A DNA stretch of 60,000 nucleotides, taken from Adiantum capillus-veneris (taxonomy: Eukaryota > Streptophyta > Polypodiopsida > Polypodiales > Pteridaceae). Both the position numbers and the translations under genes were made by a program. Of this stretch, positions 1 through 11,485 are shown piece by piece. The notes below the pieces were generated by a model. It was not told the DNA's origin. It searched no databases and was given only the letters and a program-made list of their open reading frames with translations. Position 1 is the first letter of the stretch, and each line of letters opens with the position of its first letter. The stretch is from NCBI GenBank assembly GCA_014529385.2, contig CM043955.1:140126206-140186205 (forward strand), given 5' to 3'.

Positions 1-211
1 TGGACTTTAAGTGGGAGGTTGTTGGGGTATAAAGCCCAATGTGGTCGCCCAGGTAAGTGGGTGGGCCGCCAGGTATGTACACATATTCTTTTGTAAAAAC
101 CTAATAAGAACTCACTATGCTCTACACATTACAGTAGAGCGAGTTCACCATATCGTTGTGCTCTTCTTCTCGCACTCTCTCTCGCGTCGCACTTCCGCTC
201 GTACTCCTTCA
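1..211 (+). mobile_element. 3' end of a Ty1/copia element (family A)
   Basis: Only the last bases of the internal region and the 3' LTR are in the window. A purine-rich tract (AAGTGGGAGGT, 9-19) directly precedes the LTR, as expected for second-strand priming. The LTR is nearly identical to those of the complete copia element at 12650-17481 but in the opposite orientation. The body of the element must lie upstream of the window. The target duplication cannot be checked. Confidence 0.85.
20..211 (+). repeat. 3' LTR, copia family A (192 bp)
   Basis: The LTR begins TGTTGGGGTATAAAG and ends CGTACTCCTTCA, the canonical TG...CA form. It has exactly the same length (192 bp) as the LTR at 12650-12841. 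That match and the known insertion boundaries of the second copy fix both ends here. Confidence 0.88.
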
Positions 212-1317
212 CAAATGATGCTTTGGGATGTGACTTTTGGATCTTTACACATCCGGATGTGATTTTATGCTCATTGTATGACTGTGTGGGGCATTCAGAG
301 AGCAGTTTTTTGCACGGCTTGTGCAGTTCATTCTATGTACGCATTTGTAGATACAACTTGAGCTCGGCATAGCTTGCAGGTAGCAGGTTCATAATTTTAT
401 AGGTGTTTTTTAACAGATATACGTCCATAGAGCCACTCGTTTTGGAGTGAGCCAGTTTGCCAGGCTTTGACAACGTATGTAGCCAATTTTGCGGATCTGT
501 TTACTTAGACACTCAGTGTCTATCTTTATGCAATTTGGTGAGATTTTTTGAGTTTTTTCTCAGATTTCAAGAGAAAATATGCCGGATTTTTACCAGATTC
601 TTGCCATGGTTTATGCATATCTGCGGTTGCCCTGTGATGGTTTAGTGGTCGAGATAAACTCCCACTTTCACAATGATCAAGTGTTTACTCTCACTTTGAC
701 AGATTTTGACAGGTTTTGTCAGTTTGGACACGATTTGGTGTTCTTGTACCCACTCTCGTAGGAGTGAGAATTAGCGTATGCTTGTGTGGCTACAGTCAGC
801 AAACAATCACAAGTTTCACAGGTTTTTTGCACATTTTTGCAGGCAGTTTCTCTTGTGGGATGCGTTTTGAGTTAGTTTGCTCTCTACTTGCGTATATGGT
901 TATGTGTTTTATGCTCGGTTGAGCAGTTTGTCCCAGTTTATGCTTGCAGAGTTTGCAGATTGTGGAGTTAGCATTGGTTTTGATGCGTTTGATCATGCTT
1001 TTGAGCATTGTGTAGTGGTCGAGTTACCTCCCACTTTGTTGCCAGTTTTTGGCATGGTTTATGGTTGAGATTGTACTTGAGGTTTTGCTCAGTTTACAGT
1101 GGAGATTCTCCTACATTTTCCCCAGATTTCTCGCCATACTTTGATTCTTAGCCATTCACTTATGGTTGTAGATATGCGTGACAGTGTAGAGTCCACTACG
1201 TTGACTTTTGGGAGATGGCGGTCTAGTTCTTGTCGATACTTGCGTTGTTGGCATTGCGGTCACACAATGCACATTAGACGCTGTTGTTTCAGATGTATGA
1301 GATAGCAGCGGAGATGT

Positions 1318-1672
1318 ATGCGAGATGTAGATACGGCTTCGACATATATTAGAGTGGTAGTTCCAGTGGTAGTCTATGCCAGTGACGATGATGCCTCCAG
1401 TGTACCTCTTGCAGATTTGTCTTTGGTTAGCACACTTTCTTCACAGTGGTTACTAGATAGCGATGCTGCTTTCCACGTCACACCATGTTGTGAGTGGTTT
1501 AGCACATATTCTACTGGGAGACTTGGTTGTGTGCACTTGGCCCGATGGTTTAACGTTTGACATTGCAGGTGCAGGAGACGTTTGTTTGTCTTTGCCTAGT
1601 GGTATGTCATACACGCTACGACATGTGTGCTACGTTCCTCAGATGAGACAGAGCTTGATCTCAGTGAGATAG
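1318..1672 (+). pseudogene. Copia aspartic protease fragment (frameshifted)
   Basis: Two overlapping frames together give the copia protease pattern. The first carries WLLDSDAAFHVTP and WFSTYSTG, where DSG(A) is expected; the active-site Gly is replaced by Asp. The second continues with the conserved DG...I.G.G.V.L pattern and ends RHVCYVPQMRQSLISV. A frameshift near 1515-1540 separates the parts. The pattern is that of family pol polyproteins just after the zinc knuckle. It cannot encode an active protease. Confidence 0.7.
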
Positions 1673-1720
1673 TTTGCAATTTTTGGTTGTCAGATATTGC
1701 TGAGAGAGCAGGTTTTTTAG

Positions 1721-2239
1721 ATGCATTGCGGTTCACTAGTGATTGTCAGAGGAACCGACAGTGGCTTGGTATATCCTATGCACGTGTCTAAGGTTCGAGA
1801 CGACATAATCTCGGTTTTGTTGCTGGCATGCTTTGAGCGAGAGATGAGACATGTCTCTTTCGCTAGCGATCTCCATCATGCTCAGGAGACAGAGCATTTA
1901 GTTGTGCAGGATGTGCTAGTAGACTCTGTAGAGATAGAGATAGAGATAGAGTGGCAGTGCTCTAGTGAGACAGCGCAGGTGTTGTCAGTCTTTGTGCAAG
2001 CAGAGGTAGAGAAAGTCTGCTCCCTAGGGAGACATACAGAGCTGACGGATATGGAGTTTTTTGACATGCTCATGTTAGAGACTGATGAGTTGGTGCCAGG
2101 ATGCAGAGTTTTGCCTATGGGTGACAAGGACGTAGGTTTCCCAGTGTCGACAGTGACACATCCATACGCGATGGTTAGTCCTGGTGATGCAGTGTTTGCT
2201 GATAATGCAGGGGAGGCGAGTACAACCAAGTTTGTGTAA
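1721..2239 (+). pseudogene. Decayed copia pol segment after the protease (172 codons open)
   Basis: The first residues (SLVIVRGTDSGLVYPMHV) resemble the copia segment between protease and the integrase zinc domain. The rest is acidic, includes a short (GATAGA)n-encoded Glu-Ile run, and matches no domain I recognise. It is probably a fusion of pol fragments kept open by chance in a deletion derivative. Its ~350 downstream bases, up to the polypurine tract at ~2574-2587, contain no clear ORF. Confidence 0.4.
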
Positions 2240-2587
2240 ATTTCGTCAGCCTTCGAATGTCTCATGTTCAACTTGTTAGTGCCGAGGCCTTATCTAGCAG
2301 CTGGTAGTGGGATAATTTGCAGTAGGGATAGTCAATTGTACGACGACTGACACTAGCATGATGCTTCATGGAGCTTTGCAGACCATAAAGAGTAGTCTGC
2401 GAGATTTACAAGCAGGCTCTAGCATGGGTACATGCACTCGCCCACCAGAGCCGATACGACTCCATGTAGATCGACAGAGTGAGCTAGTGGGCATAGGTTG
2501 AGAGAGTCTCTTACCTAGTTTCTTAAATATACCAGTAGTTTAGCTAGTCAATCTCACTTATCAGCGCATCTCCTTTAAGTGGGAGAT

Positions 2588-2797
2588 TGTTGGGGTAAAG
2601 GCGCTACACCTTTGCCCGCGGCCGGACGTCTGGTGTCTGGCCGCCCGTCCACTGTGTATACACACTTCCTTTTTCTTTCTGTACATAAGAATAAGGAGCA
2701 CCTCACTCACTTGAGTTACTTCCAGAGGTTGCTCCACCCACACAGGTCTCGTGCTTCTCCCTTTTCCCGCACGCACGCACATGCGCACTCACATATT
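2588..2797 (+). repeat. 3' LTR, copia family B (right end approximate)
   Basis: A purine-rich TTTAAGTGGGAGAT immediately precedes TGTTGGGGTAAAGG, the same polypurine tract and LTR-start arrangement as in family A. After the first ~12 bases the two LTRs diverge, though both have a GTATACAC/GTACACAT block and a following AAGAA segment in similar places. The right end is set at a TCACA near 2797, by analogy of length and the CA terminus only; no second copy is present to confirm it. Confidence 0.6.
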
Positions 2798-5700
2798 GTT
2801 GAGATTGTGACACTTGAATTTGTGAATAAGGTCTTAATGACGCCTGTAAATGACTTCTAAAAGTAGTACCCATTGCCTCAATCCAAAAAAAAATGACGGA
2901 AATTGATTTTTTATTGTTTAAATAATGCTTTCCTATGTGAACATGTGGAAATATTGATTTGATAATGCAATTCTTCAAAGAAAAGCTAAAAGTGAACTTC
3001 CTATTTACATCTCTAGATATCTATAATTCTTTGATTAAAAAAGGGGGAGAGACTCTCTCTTGTTACAAAAATATTGACATTGGAAAGGTGTCTAACATAT
3101 TTAATGGTTCTTTTGGGCTTGCTCATTAAAAGAATGATGACCCTTTTGATGGAAGCCTAGATAGTTGAAAAGAAGAAGAAAATATTAAAATTTTATTTTA
3201 AACACTTACTAGAAGCCTTGAGAATGTCACTACCTATATGTTTCCTACTTTAGTTTGTCCAATTACTCTATCTTGAATATTTCAAACTCTTGAAACTTTG
3301 AACTGACTTTAGTTAGTCTAATAATTTTTAGTCTTTTGACATGGATAATAATTGATAGGCTCTTTGACACTTGCAAAACGTATCAAAAGCTAGCAAAATC
3401 TGTTGTCGTGTTTATGTGGATGCAGGTGAATCCTATCCTTGCTTAAACATGTTTAGGTTCGGTGGCTTGGACAAAGATGCTAAAGGGAATTCTTATTCAT
3501 AGTCATGGTAGTCCTTTGACTCAAATGGTTTTAGGAGATAGAAACTACTATTTTTACCCTTTCTTTTTATAATTTCTTTTCTAAACTTGATGTCAAGTTT
3601 GTTGGGAAAAGACTACATTTAAATGGACTACTCAAATGAGGGTCAACTATGACCCTATTACAAGAGCCAAAATCATAGAGAACATTCTAAAAAGCCTATT
3701 ACAACTCTTGTTAACAGGAAAACTACCCTTAGATCTAGACCCTTTCTAGAACAAAAGGTTAAGAACAAAAAGGTTGTGTATTTTGAATAAATGATAGATT
3801 GTAGCTAACCTACAAATTTTTTGGATGTATGACAAGCCTTGATCCGTTTGGAGTTATGCTATGAACCTCTTTCCAAGGCTATATCACATTGTTCTTCAAT
3901 GTATTAACAGTTTGGAAGCATTACAATTCATCTACATCTCCACTTTAATATAAAAAAAAGTTTTTTTTTTGTTTGCATATGATCTCTTTCAATGATTGGG
4001 TTAAAATACTTGCAACGCTTGTGATGCTTGCATGCTTACCAACCAAGAATGCAAGCATGAAAAGAGAGCTCAACACATCAAGCAAGAAAAAGAAATTGGA
4101 GAGTTAGTGAAGAAGGAGATAAGATGGAGAAGATGATGAAGATTTCATAGCCAAGCTCTCATGCCTAATCACGGGACTGAATGATTGTCGTTGGTGAGTA
4201 GTTGTATGCCAATAGGAAGAGTATGATGAAACTTCTTCATTGTTTTCCATGGTCAAGGGAGATAGAAATGGATGTGCTTGGTGTTGTGGAAGTTGTTGTA
4301 GAGATGTCATTGAAGAGCATTTTGTAAAGCATGTTTGTAGTTCGTGAACTTTAGCAAAATATAGTTTGGAGAAGCTTGGCTTTATTGATAGAATAAAAAT
4401 TAAATGATATATTTATGAAAAACTTAAATTAGGATCTAAATACTTTGATGACCAAGGGGGGAAATCCAGGGTGGAAAAAGTGCCCTTCATATATGCACCT
4501 AATTCTTATATGTACTTGGATTAATTTGACTAAAATTTGGTATTGATAAAGTACTTATAGATAAAGTAGAGTAGGCTACATTAGAAGATAGGATTGATAG
4601 GAAAGAAAATAGCAAAAAATGATGTATTAAAGCTAAGAGGCTTGAGTGATTAGGCTCCCATTTGTAAAAATGTTTTGAAAGAAATCTTGGGAAATGGGGC
4701 CTTGAATGAACATGTTGCTGAGATGCAAGATTTATATGAAAGATTTGTCCTCAAGTTGAGGTATTGATATGGTTGAGTAGTCCTACAAGATGAGTGCATG
4801 GGTGGAACAAACAAGAGCGTCTAGTGCATATGTCCAACATTGAGATGTATATGTGCAAACACAAGAATACATCGAGAACGATGTGATAGAGTAGAATTTG
4901 GCTCTTATGCTCACGTATTCTAGCACATGAGTGGCACCATTAATCAATTCAACTCTTCTAGCTTGAGAATAGCCTCTTAGCTATGACCTTTAGCACATAG
5001 TTTATTAGGATTTATAGCTTTGATGCTTGACGCTTCACTCATTTGATGGCTTAGTTTCCCAAATCTTGACTATGCCAAAGGGTTATTTTTTCCTTTTCTT
5101 TACTTTGGTCACTTGAATTTATTGTAAAAAGCTCTTACATGGAGTAAAACTTGAATCAATCAAGTTGTAGCTTGATGAGGATGGTTGGCTAGCATTCGAC
5201 TCCATGTTGATCTAGTTGGCTTTAGTTTGAGCTTTAACGGAGTCAAAGATGGCTTCAGCCTCCTTGTTGGTATGGATTGGGGATGGGAATGGAGCGAGCT
5301 GGTTGAGCGAGCTCACGAGCAAGATTTCTCATAGACTTTCACTAAAGCCGTGTTTGCAATGAAAAAGCTTTCCACGCCTTGACTGGAGAGAGCTTTTCGG
5401 AGGGAGCTTTTCTTGTTATTTCTAATTCAAACAGAACCTTCAAACTAATATGTACAGATTCAAAAACTATGTTTTGGATTCTTACCACAAGGTTCAACAT
5501 AATGCCCTCTATTTTGGGTATTGTAGACTTTCTTTATATGACACCAATTAGTTGCAAAATAGGATAACACAAGCCATGCAATGCCCTCCATGTTCGATGT
5601 AGCTGAAAAACAAGAAGACACAAGCCACTATCACATACCGAGTATCTCAAAAATGAAATACAATATTAAGAGACCATTTACAATTTGTGTGATACAATTA

Positions 5701-5958
5701 CATGAGTGGACCAAGAGATTTGAGGGATACAACTCAAATTTTCTCCTTGTTTAAGCCATACGACGACAATTGAGCACACAAAGCAAATCCTCATTTGTTA
5801 CCTTTCTCTAATGGATAAAAATATTGTGGCTTAAATCTAAGCCAAAGTAGCAAAGGAAGATGAAGTAAATATGCTTGCATGCCATATACACTTTGCTTTG
5901 TGCCACTCACTGTGCGAAGTCTTCACATGTACACATCGGGCTACTTGTGATATGAACT
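2798..5958. other. AT-rich stretch without recognisable content
   Basis: Short open frames occur on both strands (for example about 70 codons on the minus strand at 4104-4310), but none shows a domain, motif or repeat structure I can name. Stops are frequent in all frames. It is probably old, decayed intergenic or transposon sequence. Confidence 0.5.
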
Positions 5959-8178
5959 TTATACCTCTTGCCTCAGACTTGTGAAGTAGATGTTTCCACC
6001 ATGAATTTCTTGTGCATGTTTGTCTTTATGACAAAGTGTTGCACGATCCATGCTTCCATGGTTACTGGCATTCAATTCTCTTGGAGGCTTGAATTGATAC
6101 TCTTGGCCAATAACACACATTGTTTGTTTCTTTAATTGCAACCTTCTTTACTGCGTAGTCTCCTGACTCCAGTTCCTCCAACTTTGAAGCAATCATGTTT
6201 GTTCCATTTTCCAATGGCCATATATTGCGGACTAGCAGGGCATTGAGTGATTGTGTTACAGATCTACCATGTGTGATCCACACACTCATTGTAGAACCAC
6301 ATGAATTGTGCCTTTGAATCGCTACCATGAGCACAAACATCCTTCACATTGAGCCCTACTTCCCTTTGGCATACGTCACATTGCCCACATTGTCTTATGA
6401 ATGTCTGTCTCCTCAACCACCAGCCCACCCTCCTGTTCATTTCCTACCTGACCGGCCACTCTTGCAGTTACTTGGAGACCTCCACATTTTTGCGGGATGT
6501 TCAGTGTGAGATACTGAGGTCAATGTGAAGCATTGTTTGCCTCACATCTCACATTCCCAACCTGTTTTTGCTTTCTGGCTATTGTAATATTATCCCCCTC
6601 CATTGTTGGTTGTTGATAGAGGGGTGTACCTCCAAGCTCATCCTCAATCTCTCTTGCAATAGCAAATGGGCCCGGTGCAAGTTTTTTTGAGGAAGGTCCA
6701 ACCGTGTGATATCTACCTTCTACAAAAGCAAGCATCTTCACACGTTGAAGCAAATTGTTTAACAGATCAGACATGCATGCCTCGTACAAGCTCAACATTT
6801 CTTTGTTTCCCTCATCAGCAAGACAACTCGTGTGCTTTGTTTTGGCAAGGTTTATAGTAAGAATGTATGACAAATCATCCACTTCCTGCAACACATCTGT
6901 ATTAAGAGATAGTATACCAACCATAAAAAAAAACTTCCCATAAATATTGCTAGGTAATGTTTACCCGAACAAAGTGTTTTCTCTAGCAAGGGTACCGTAC
7001 ATGCCACCAACTTACCCAACATTCCATTTGCAACAAGTTACAGTCAGACACTTTTTCAAAAGCCCACCAAGCTCATATATTTTTGTACAACCTGGTTGCC
7101 TCTTCCACGCTCCTTGTGCAGTGCCACAATTCACACATACGCTTGTGCTCATATCGAAAGTTCTTATGCATGTGGTGTGAATGTGCAAGCTCTACTTCCA
7201 ATGAAACGAGCATGAGTGCTTTCTTCCTTCCATAACACAATTCAAATAGCTTTTCAATTTTCTCTAGCCTCATTTGCCATGAATCCTCTAAAGTCAGTTG
7301 GATATTGAGTTCTCTCATCTGATATATTGCCGATCCCAAAACTCCCTTTGCGATAGGGTGGTTATGGTTTCCAATGTGGATGAACAAGCGTGTCGAGTTG
7401 ATCTTAGTGAGCAAGTAATAGACAATGCAAGAACACTCTCGAAGGAGAACTGGACTTTGACAGCAATGGAAGCACCTTAGTTTTGTCTCAACATACCAAC
7501 AAACAGAATTGATGTCATCAACTTCCCTGTCCAGGATGTCTCGTTTGGCCGTCTGTTTATCGCTCTGAATGAGCACGAATCGTTTTTGCATATAAGATGT
7601 CCACCACATTTACTTCTCCTAATTATAGTCAGGTACTTAATTATAGATTGAATAGGCTTAACCCAACAATGGCCGTCATACTTTTGATCCATCCCCAACA
7701 TTTTGGAAACTCCATCTAGCACAGGGTCCATCTCAAAAAATCCAATCTCCATCGTACACTTGTGGAACTTCCACAACCTTCTTCTTCATCAAACACCTAG
7801 AAATCATTTAGCTCAACTTTGGGTACCAGTGGCTATTTAGCACAATGTGCCCCAATGAACTTTGTATTTTCTCTACCTTGTTTAAACCAGAAGAAATGTT
7901 TTTGTCTTCTTCTCCTCTTTTATTCAAAAATCTTGCATTGATTCTTGGCACACAAAAAAAGAATCTGGAAGGTTTTTATTTGAGGTTATACCAACAAATC
8001 CTTCTTTTTCTTTAGAGGAGCTGTTAGATAACTCCACCATGGCCACATTTGATCTTGACGACATTTCCACACCCAGATTGCTGTTTGTAGGCTTGTTAGT
8101 AACCAATAGAAATTTTGTAGACAAGGTTGCATCCAATATAAATCGAAATTGATCACCAAATGTCACACCATCTTTCAA
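5959..8178 (-). pseudogene. Broken zinc-finger protein relic, possibly transposon-derived
   Basis: Several minus-strand frames read in order: 8178-7924, 7776-7477, 7609-7073, 6924-6520, 6340-6062 and 6141-5959. The 7776-7477 and 7609-7073 parts carry a Cys/His pattern: CGGHLICKNDSC, later RCFHCCQ, then ECSC, and finally IHIGNHNHP. This C-x2-C ... H-x-H arrangement resembles WRKY/GCM1-like DNA-binding zinc fingers found in plant DNA-transposon proteins, but I cannot assign a family. The parts after the finger contain amphipathic, coiled-coil-like helices. Stops and frame changes between the blocks could be introns or decay; decay is more likely given the in-block breaks. Confidence 0.4.
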
Positions 8179-8324
8179 TTAAGTTTGAATGTCTCCATCA
8201 TGGGTAGAAAGAATGGCAAACATCTTGCTGTTACCACTATCCCCATAATCTCCTGGTTAACCATTGCAAATCTTGTAGGGCAATCAAACAACAAAGGTTC
8301 AACACAAATAGTATTCAAGAATAA

Positions 8325-8326
<2 letters not shown>

Positions 8327-8371
<45 letters not shown>

Positions 8372-8389
8372 AGTGGGCACTAGCGCGCG

Positions 8390-8449
<60 letters not shown>
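8327..8449. repeat. Inverted microsatellite (CT)n-spacer-(GA)n
   Basis: About 44 bp of CT repeats are followed by a 22-bp GC-rich spacer containing GCGCGC, then about 57 bp of GA repeats. The two tracts are complementary, so the strand can fold into a long hairpin, and the homopurine tract could adopt triplex structure. Frames that read through it as Ser-Leu or Arg-Glu repeats are artefacts. Confidence 0.95.
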
Positions 8450-8451
<2 letters not shown>

Positions 8452-8604
8452 AGAAATTGACAATGTTTTTCTTTTACATCTTCAATCTCAATAGACCATC
8501 GCTTTTGCTCCTTTTTTCTCTCCCTCGATCCTCTATCGGCCTCGGCCTCTCTCTCTCTTTCTCTGTATTCTCTCTTGATCCTTTGTTGACCTTGGCCTCA
8601 ATCT

Positions 8605-8608
<4 letters not shown>

Positions 8609-8648
<40 letters not shown>
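8609..8648. repeat. (GT)n microsatellite
   Basis: About 20 GT repeats lie 160 bp after the CT/GA hairpin, with short CTCTCT runs on both sides. The stretch from here to about 9000 has no convincing gene. Confidence 0.95.
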
Positions 8649-8651
<3 letters not shown>

Positions 8652-9004
8652 TGTCTCTCTCTATAGTTTAGCCGTTTTTTTGACTTAGTAGATTCACATT
8701 CACTCTTTTGATCATAACTTCTTCATCCAAACTGCGATTTGGGTGATCTATAGCCTCAATCGAAGAGCATGATGCCCTCTATGCATTGATGTAAAGATAG
8801 TAATTTCAAAGTTATGGAAGGTGTTTCTATAGCAGAATTTTTTAAGTGAACAGGTTCATGAAAGTTGACTCTCATCTCATATTTTATATACAATGTCTTT
8901 TGGCACTCGCAAGGGTTCTTCTTTTTCAACAAGGTCCTAATTATGTGTTGGGATGATGTATGTGTTAGCAATGTGGTTCCTAATTCCTCCTTCATGCAAG
9001 CTAT

Positions 9005-9445
9005 GGCTCAAACAAAGAATGTTGAGAAAGTGGATGTGGAGGAGTTGAAGGAATGGGAGTGACGTTCCAAAAACATTGTTATTCATGGAATTCCCGAAGA
9101 GAAGTTAGAGACACCTCCTTCTCTTGCCATTGTTATCAAAGATTTCTTCAAAACCCACTTTGGCATGTCCGGAGGTATGGTCTATGGAGCACATAGAGTG
9201 GGTAAGCAAGGAGCTCCTTGCTGGGGAGAACGACCAATTGTATGCACCATGCCAGATGAGACCAAATGAAAGATTATCCTTGATAATAATTGGATCTATT
9301 TGAGGGATACAAAATGTTTTGTATGTGAAGATTCAATAAGAAAATATGCGTCGTAAGGTATATGAGGAAAAGAATAAGAAAAACAAGGAGATCTCTCACG
9401 AAGAAAATGTGTCCAAGGAGGAGGTAGTTCCCTCGAGCAAATAGG
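9005..9445 (+). pseudogene. LINE ORF1 relic with RRM-like block
   Basis: Conceptual translation of 9062-9330 gives NIVIHGIPEEK, a FFKTHFGM segment, YGAHRVGK, RPIVCTMPDETK and KIILDNNWIYLRD. This order is typical of the RRM-like RNA-binding domain of non-LTR retrotransposon ORF1 proteins. Stop codons at 9060 and ~9268 and a frameshift near 9345 break it. The lysine/glutamate-rich tail runs to a stop shortly before ORF2. ORF1 protein would coat the element's RNA. Confidence 0.6.
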
Positions 9446-9474
9446 GATGTACGACCTATGAGACCGAGTTACAA

Positions 9475-10159
9475 TTGAAAATATGCTTTTGGAATTGCAA
9501 TGGATACCCATGGAATGTGGGGGTTGGCATTGATGAACTAACAAGCAAAGCCGATGTTGTACTTCTTGTTGAAACTTGGGAACATGATACACAAAGGATT
9601 AACAACTTGGAGTATTACAATGTACATTCATTGATGTGGTCAAAGAATCTCAAGCAACGAAGAGGGCAAGGAGGGGTAGCATGTATGGTTAAGAAAGGAT
9701 TGGAAGATTTTGTATCAATTGTGAAAGATGACAAGTACAAACGTTATGTATGGCTGAAAATTATGACACCAAAAAGAGCACCCATTTTGTACTGGTTCCT
9801 AAATTCCTCATCATGATCCCCCCTTTTATATTTGCATGGATAAAGATCAACCATTTTTTGATTTAGAAGAGGACATTGCTTATTTCAAAGGCGAAGGTGA
9901 TGTTATTGTATTTGGGGATATGAATGCTTGCACAAAAACATTGCAACATGATACTCAACAATCTGATATGCCATACATTTCAAGGGAGTTGGAGGAAGTT
10001 CACTTGTATGATCGTACTTCAATGGATGAGAAAGAGCATGATCACTATGGAGAGTTACTTTTACACATGTGTAATAGTACGTGTATACCCATTGCCAAGG
10101 GTGTATCTTTGTGGAGTGGAACCAATAGATTTACATGTGGAAAACATAATGGGGTGTGA
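9475..10159 (+). pseudogene. LINE ORF2 endonuclease domain, truncated
   Basis: The two frames 9475-9816 and 9836-10159 encode an AP-endonuclease-like (EEP) domain. KICFWNCNGYPW carries the conserved Asn, DVVLLVETWEHD the catalytic Glu, and DVIVFGDMNAC the GDxN motif. A frameshift separates the two. This domain nicks the target for target-primed reverse transcription. The reading stops within the endonuclease at ~10159, where minus-strand gypsy sequence begins abruptly; no reverse transcriptase follows. Confidence 0.75.
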
Positions 10160-10162
10160 TCT

Positions 10163-11485
10163 TTAACGTTGGCATTCATCACATCCTTTTGCAAAAAGTG
10201 ATGCATCCTTGAATAAGGTAGGCCACCAATAGCCTGGTTGCAACGCATTTCTAGCTGTTAGTTCCCCTGAGAAATGTCCTTCAGCTATACCCATGTGGGC
10301 TTCTTACAATATGTATAAATACTCATCCTCACAGGCACAACGTCTAAGAATATCGTCCTTCCCTAACCTATAGAGAGTTCTTGCAATGAGAGAATAAGGT
10401 TCCCATTCTTTTAACAGTTTTCGAGCTACGTCCTTACGAAGCTCTTTGGGTGGAAAACCATTAACTAGAAAGTTCACAATCTTCTCACTCAATTCAGGCA
10501 TGGTCTTGACTAGAAATAAGGAAATATTGGGCAATTCATCATTGACTCCAGTAGGGGCTTCACCATTGGGTATGTGAGATAAATGATCCGCCATGACATG
10601 TCTTTTACCAGGTCTCACCACAATGGTAAAATCAAACTCAAGGAGAATTAACAACCATCGTGTAATTCTTCCCATGGAGCAAGGTTTATTTACTAGAAAC
10701 AACAAGGCTTGATGATCCAGAAAGAAAACAAACTTGTTGGCAAGAAGGTAGTAGCAAAATTTCTTCACTACATAAATCATAGCTAAACCTTCCCGCTCTG
10801 TAGTGGTGTAGTTTCTCTTGGCATTATTCAATTGACGACTTGCAAAGCTAATAGGGTATTCCAATTTATGTTCTCCTGGTTGAGCTAGAACACACCCAAT
10901 AGCAAAGTTTGATGAATAAATATGCACATAAAATTATATTCCAATCGGACACTCATAGAATGGGAGCACTTGTCAAGGTCTTTTTCAATGACTCATAAGC
11001 ATGGTCACACTCCGCGGTCCAGCGGAACTCAATAAGAAGCTTGTACAAAGGACGAGCTATCTTCGCAAAGTTTAAAATAAACCGTCGGTAATAACCAACA
11101 TGGCCCATGAACCTTTGAACTCCTTTATAGTTTGTAGGTGGTGGCAATTTAGCAATGGCTTTAATTTTGCTCTCATCTATGGAAATTCCATTTTTGGACA
11201 CTCTATGCCCTCAAATGACTCCATGTTTAACCCAAAATTGGCATTTGAAAGGGTTTAAGGAGATGCGATACAATTTTCACTTCTCAAACACCTTTCGTAA
11301 GCATGATAGATGTTCTTTCCAAAACGAATAGACACAAAGGTCATCTAAGAAAGCTTCGCAAAATTCCCTCAAATATTCTCTAAAAGCAGTGATTATTAAT
11401 CTTTGAAAGGTAGTAACGGGGGCATTGGTTAAGCCAAAAGCCATAACATGAAATGCAAACACTCCAAATTTGGTTATAAACGCCA
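10163..11485 (-). pseudogene. Gypsy-B pol remnant: RT, RNase H, integrase zinc domain
   Basis: 11486-11277 reads FGVFAFHVMAFGLTNAP and AFLDDLCVYS, the RT palm with its catalytic LDD. 11201-10953 holds the IDESKIKAI...RFMGHVGYYRRFI block (RT connection). 10927-10304 encodes RNase H (NYTTTEREGLAMIY, FFLDHQALLFL, ADHLSHIPNGEAPTG). Beyond a stop at ~10304 the translation continues as EAHMGIAEGHFS and KGCDECQR, the H2C2 zinc domain of integrase, and stops at ~10165. Several frameshifts separate the blocks. The signature is that of a non-chromodomain plant Ty3/gypsy pol. Confidence 0.85.

Larger units (their letters stand above)
212..2587 (+). mobile_element. Internal remnant of a second copia element (family B)
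   Basis: This stretch ends in a polypurine tract and LTR at 2588 and contains a recognisable but broken copia protease region near 1450-1670. No zinc knuckle, integrase or reverse transcriptase is visible, so most of gag-pol has been deleted or has decayed. The first ~1.1 kb is GT-rich, with recurring words such as GTTTTGNCAG, and resembles a leader more than coding sequence. The left boundary is uncertain: the family A element may have inserted into it. Confidence 0.6.

Noticed and set aside
8149-8666. Open frames encoding Ser-Leu, Arg-Glu and Cys-Val runs
   Set aside because: They are translations of CT, GA and GT microsatellites.
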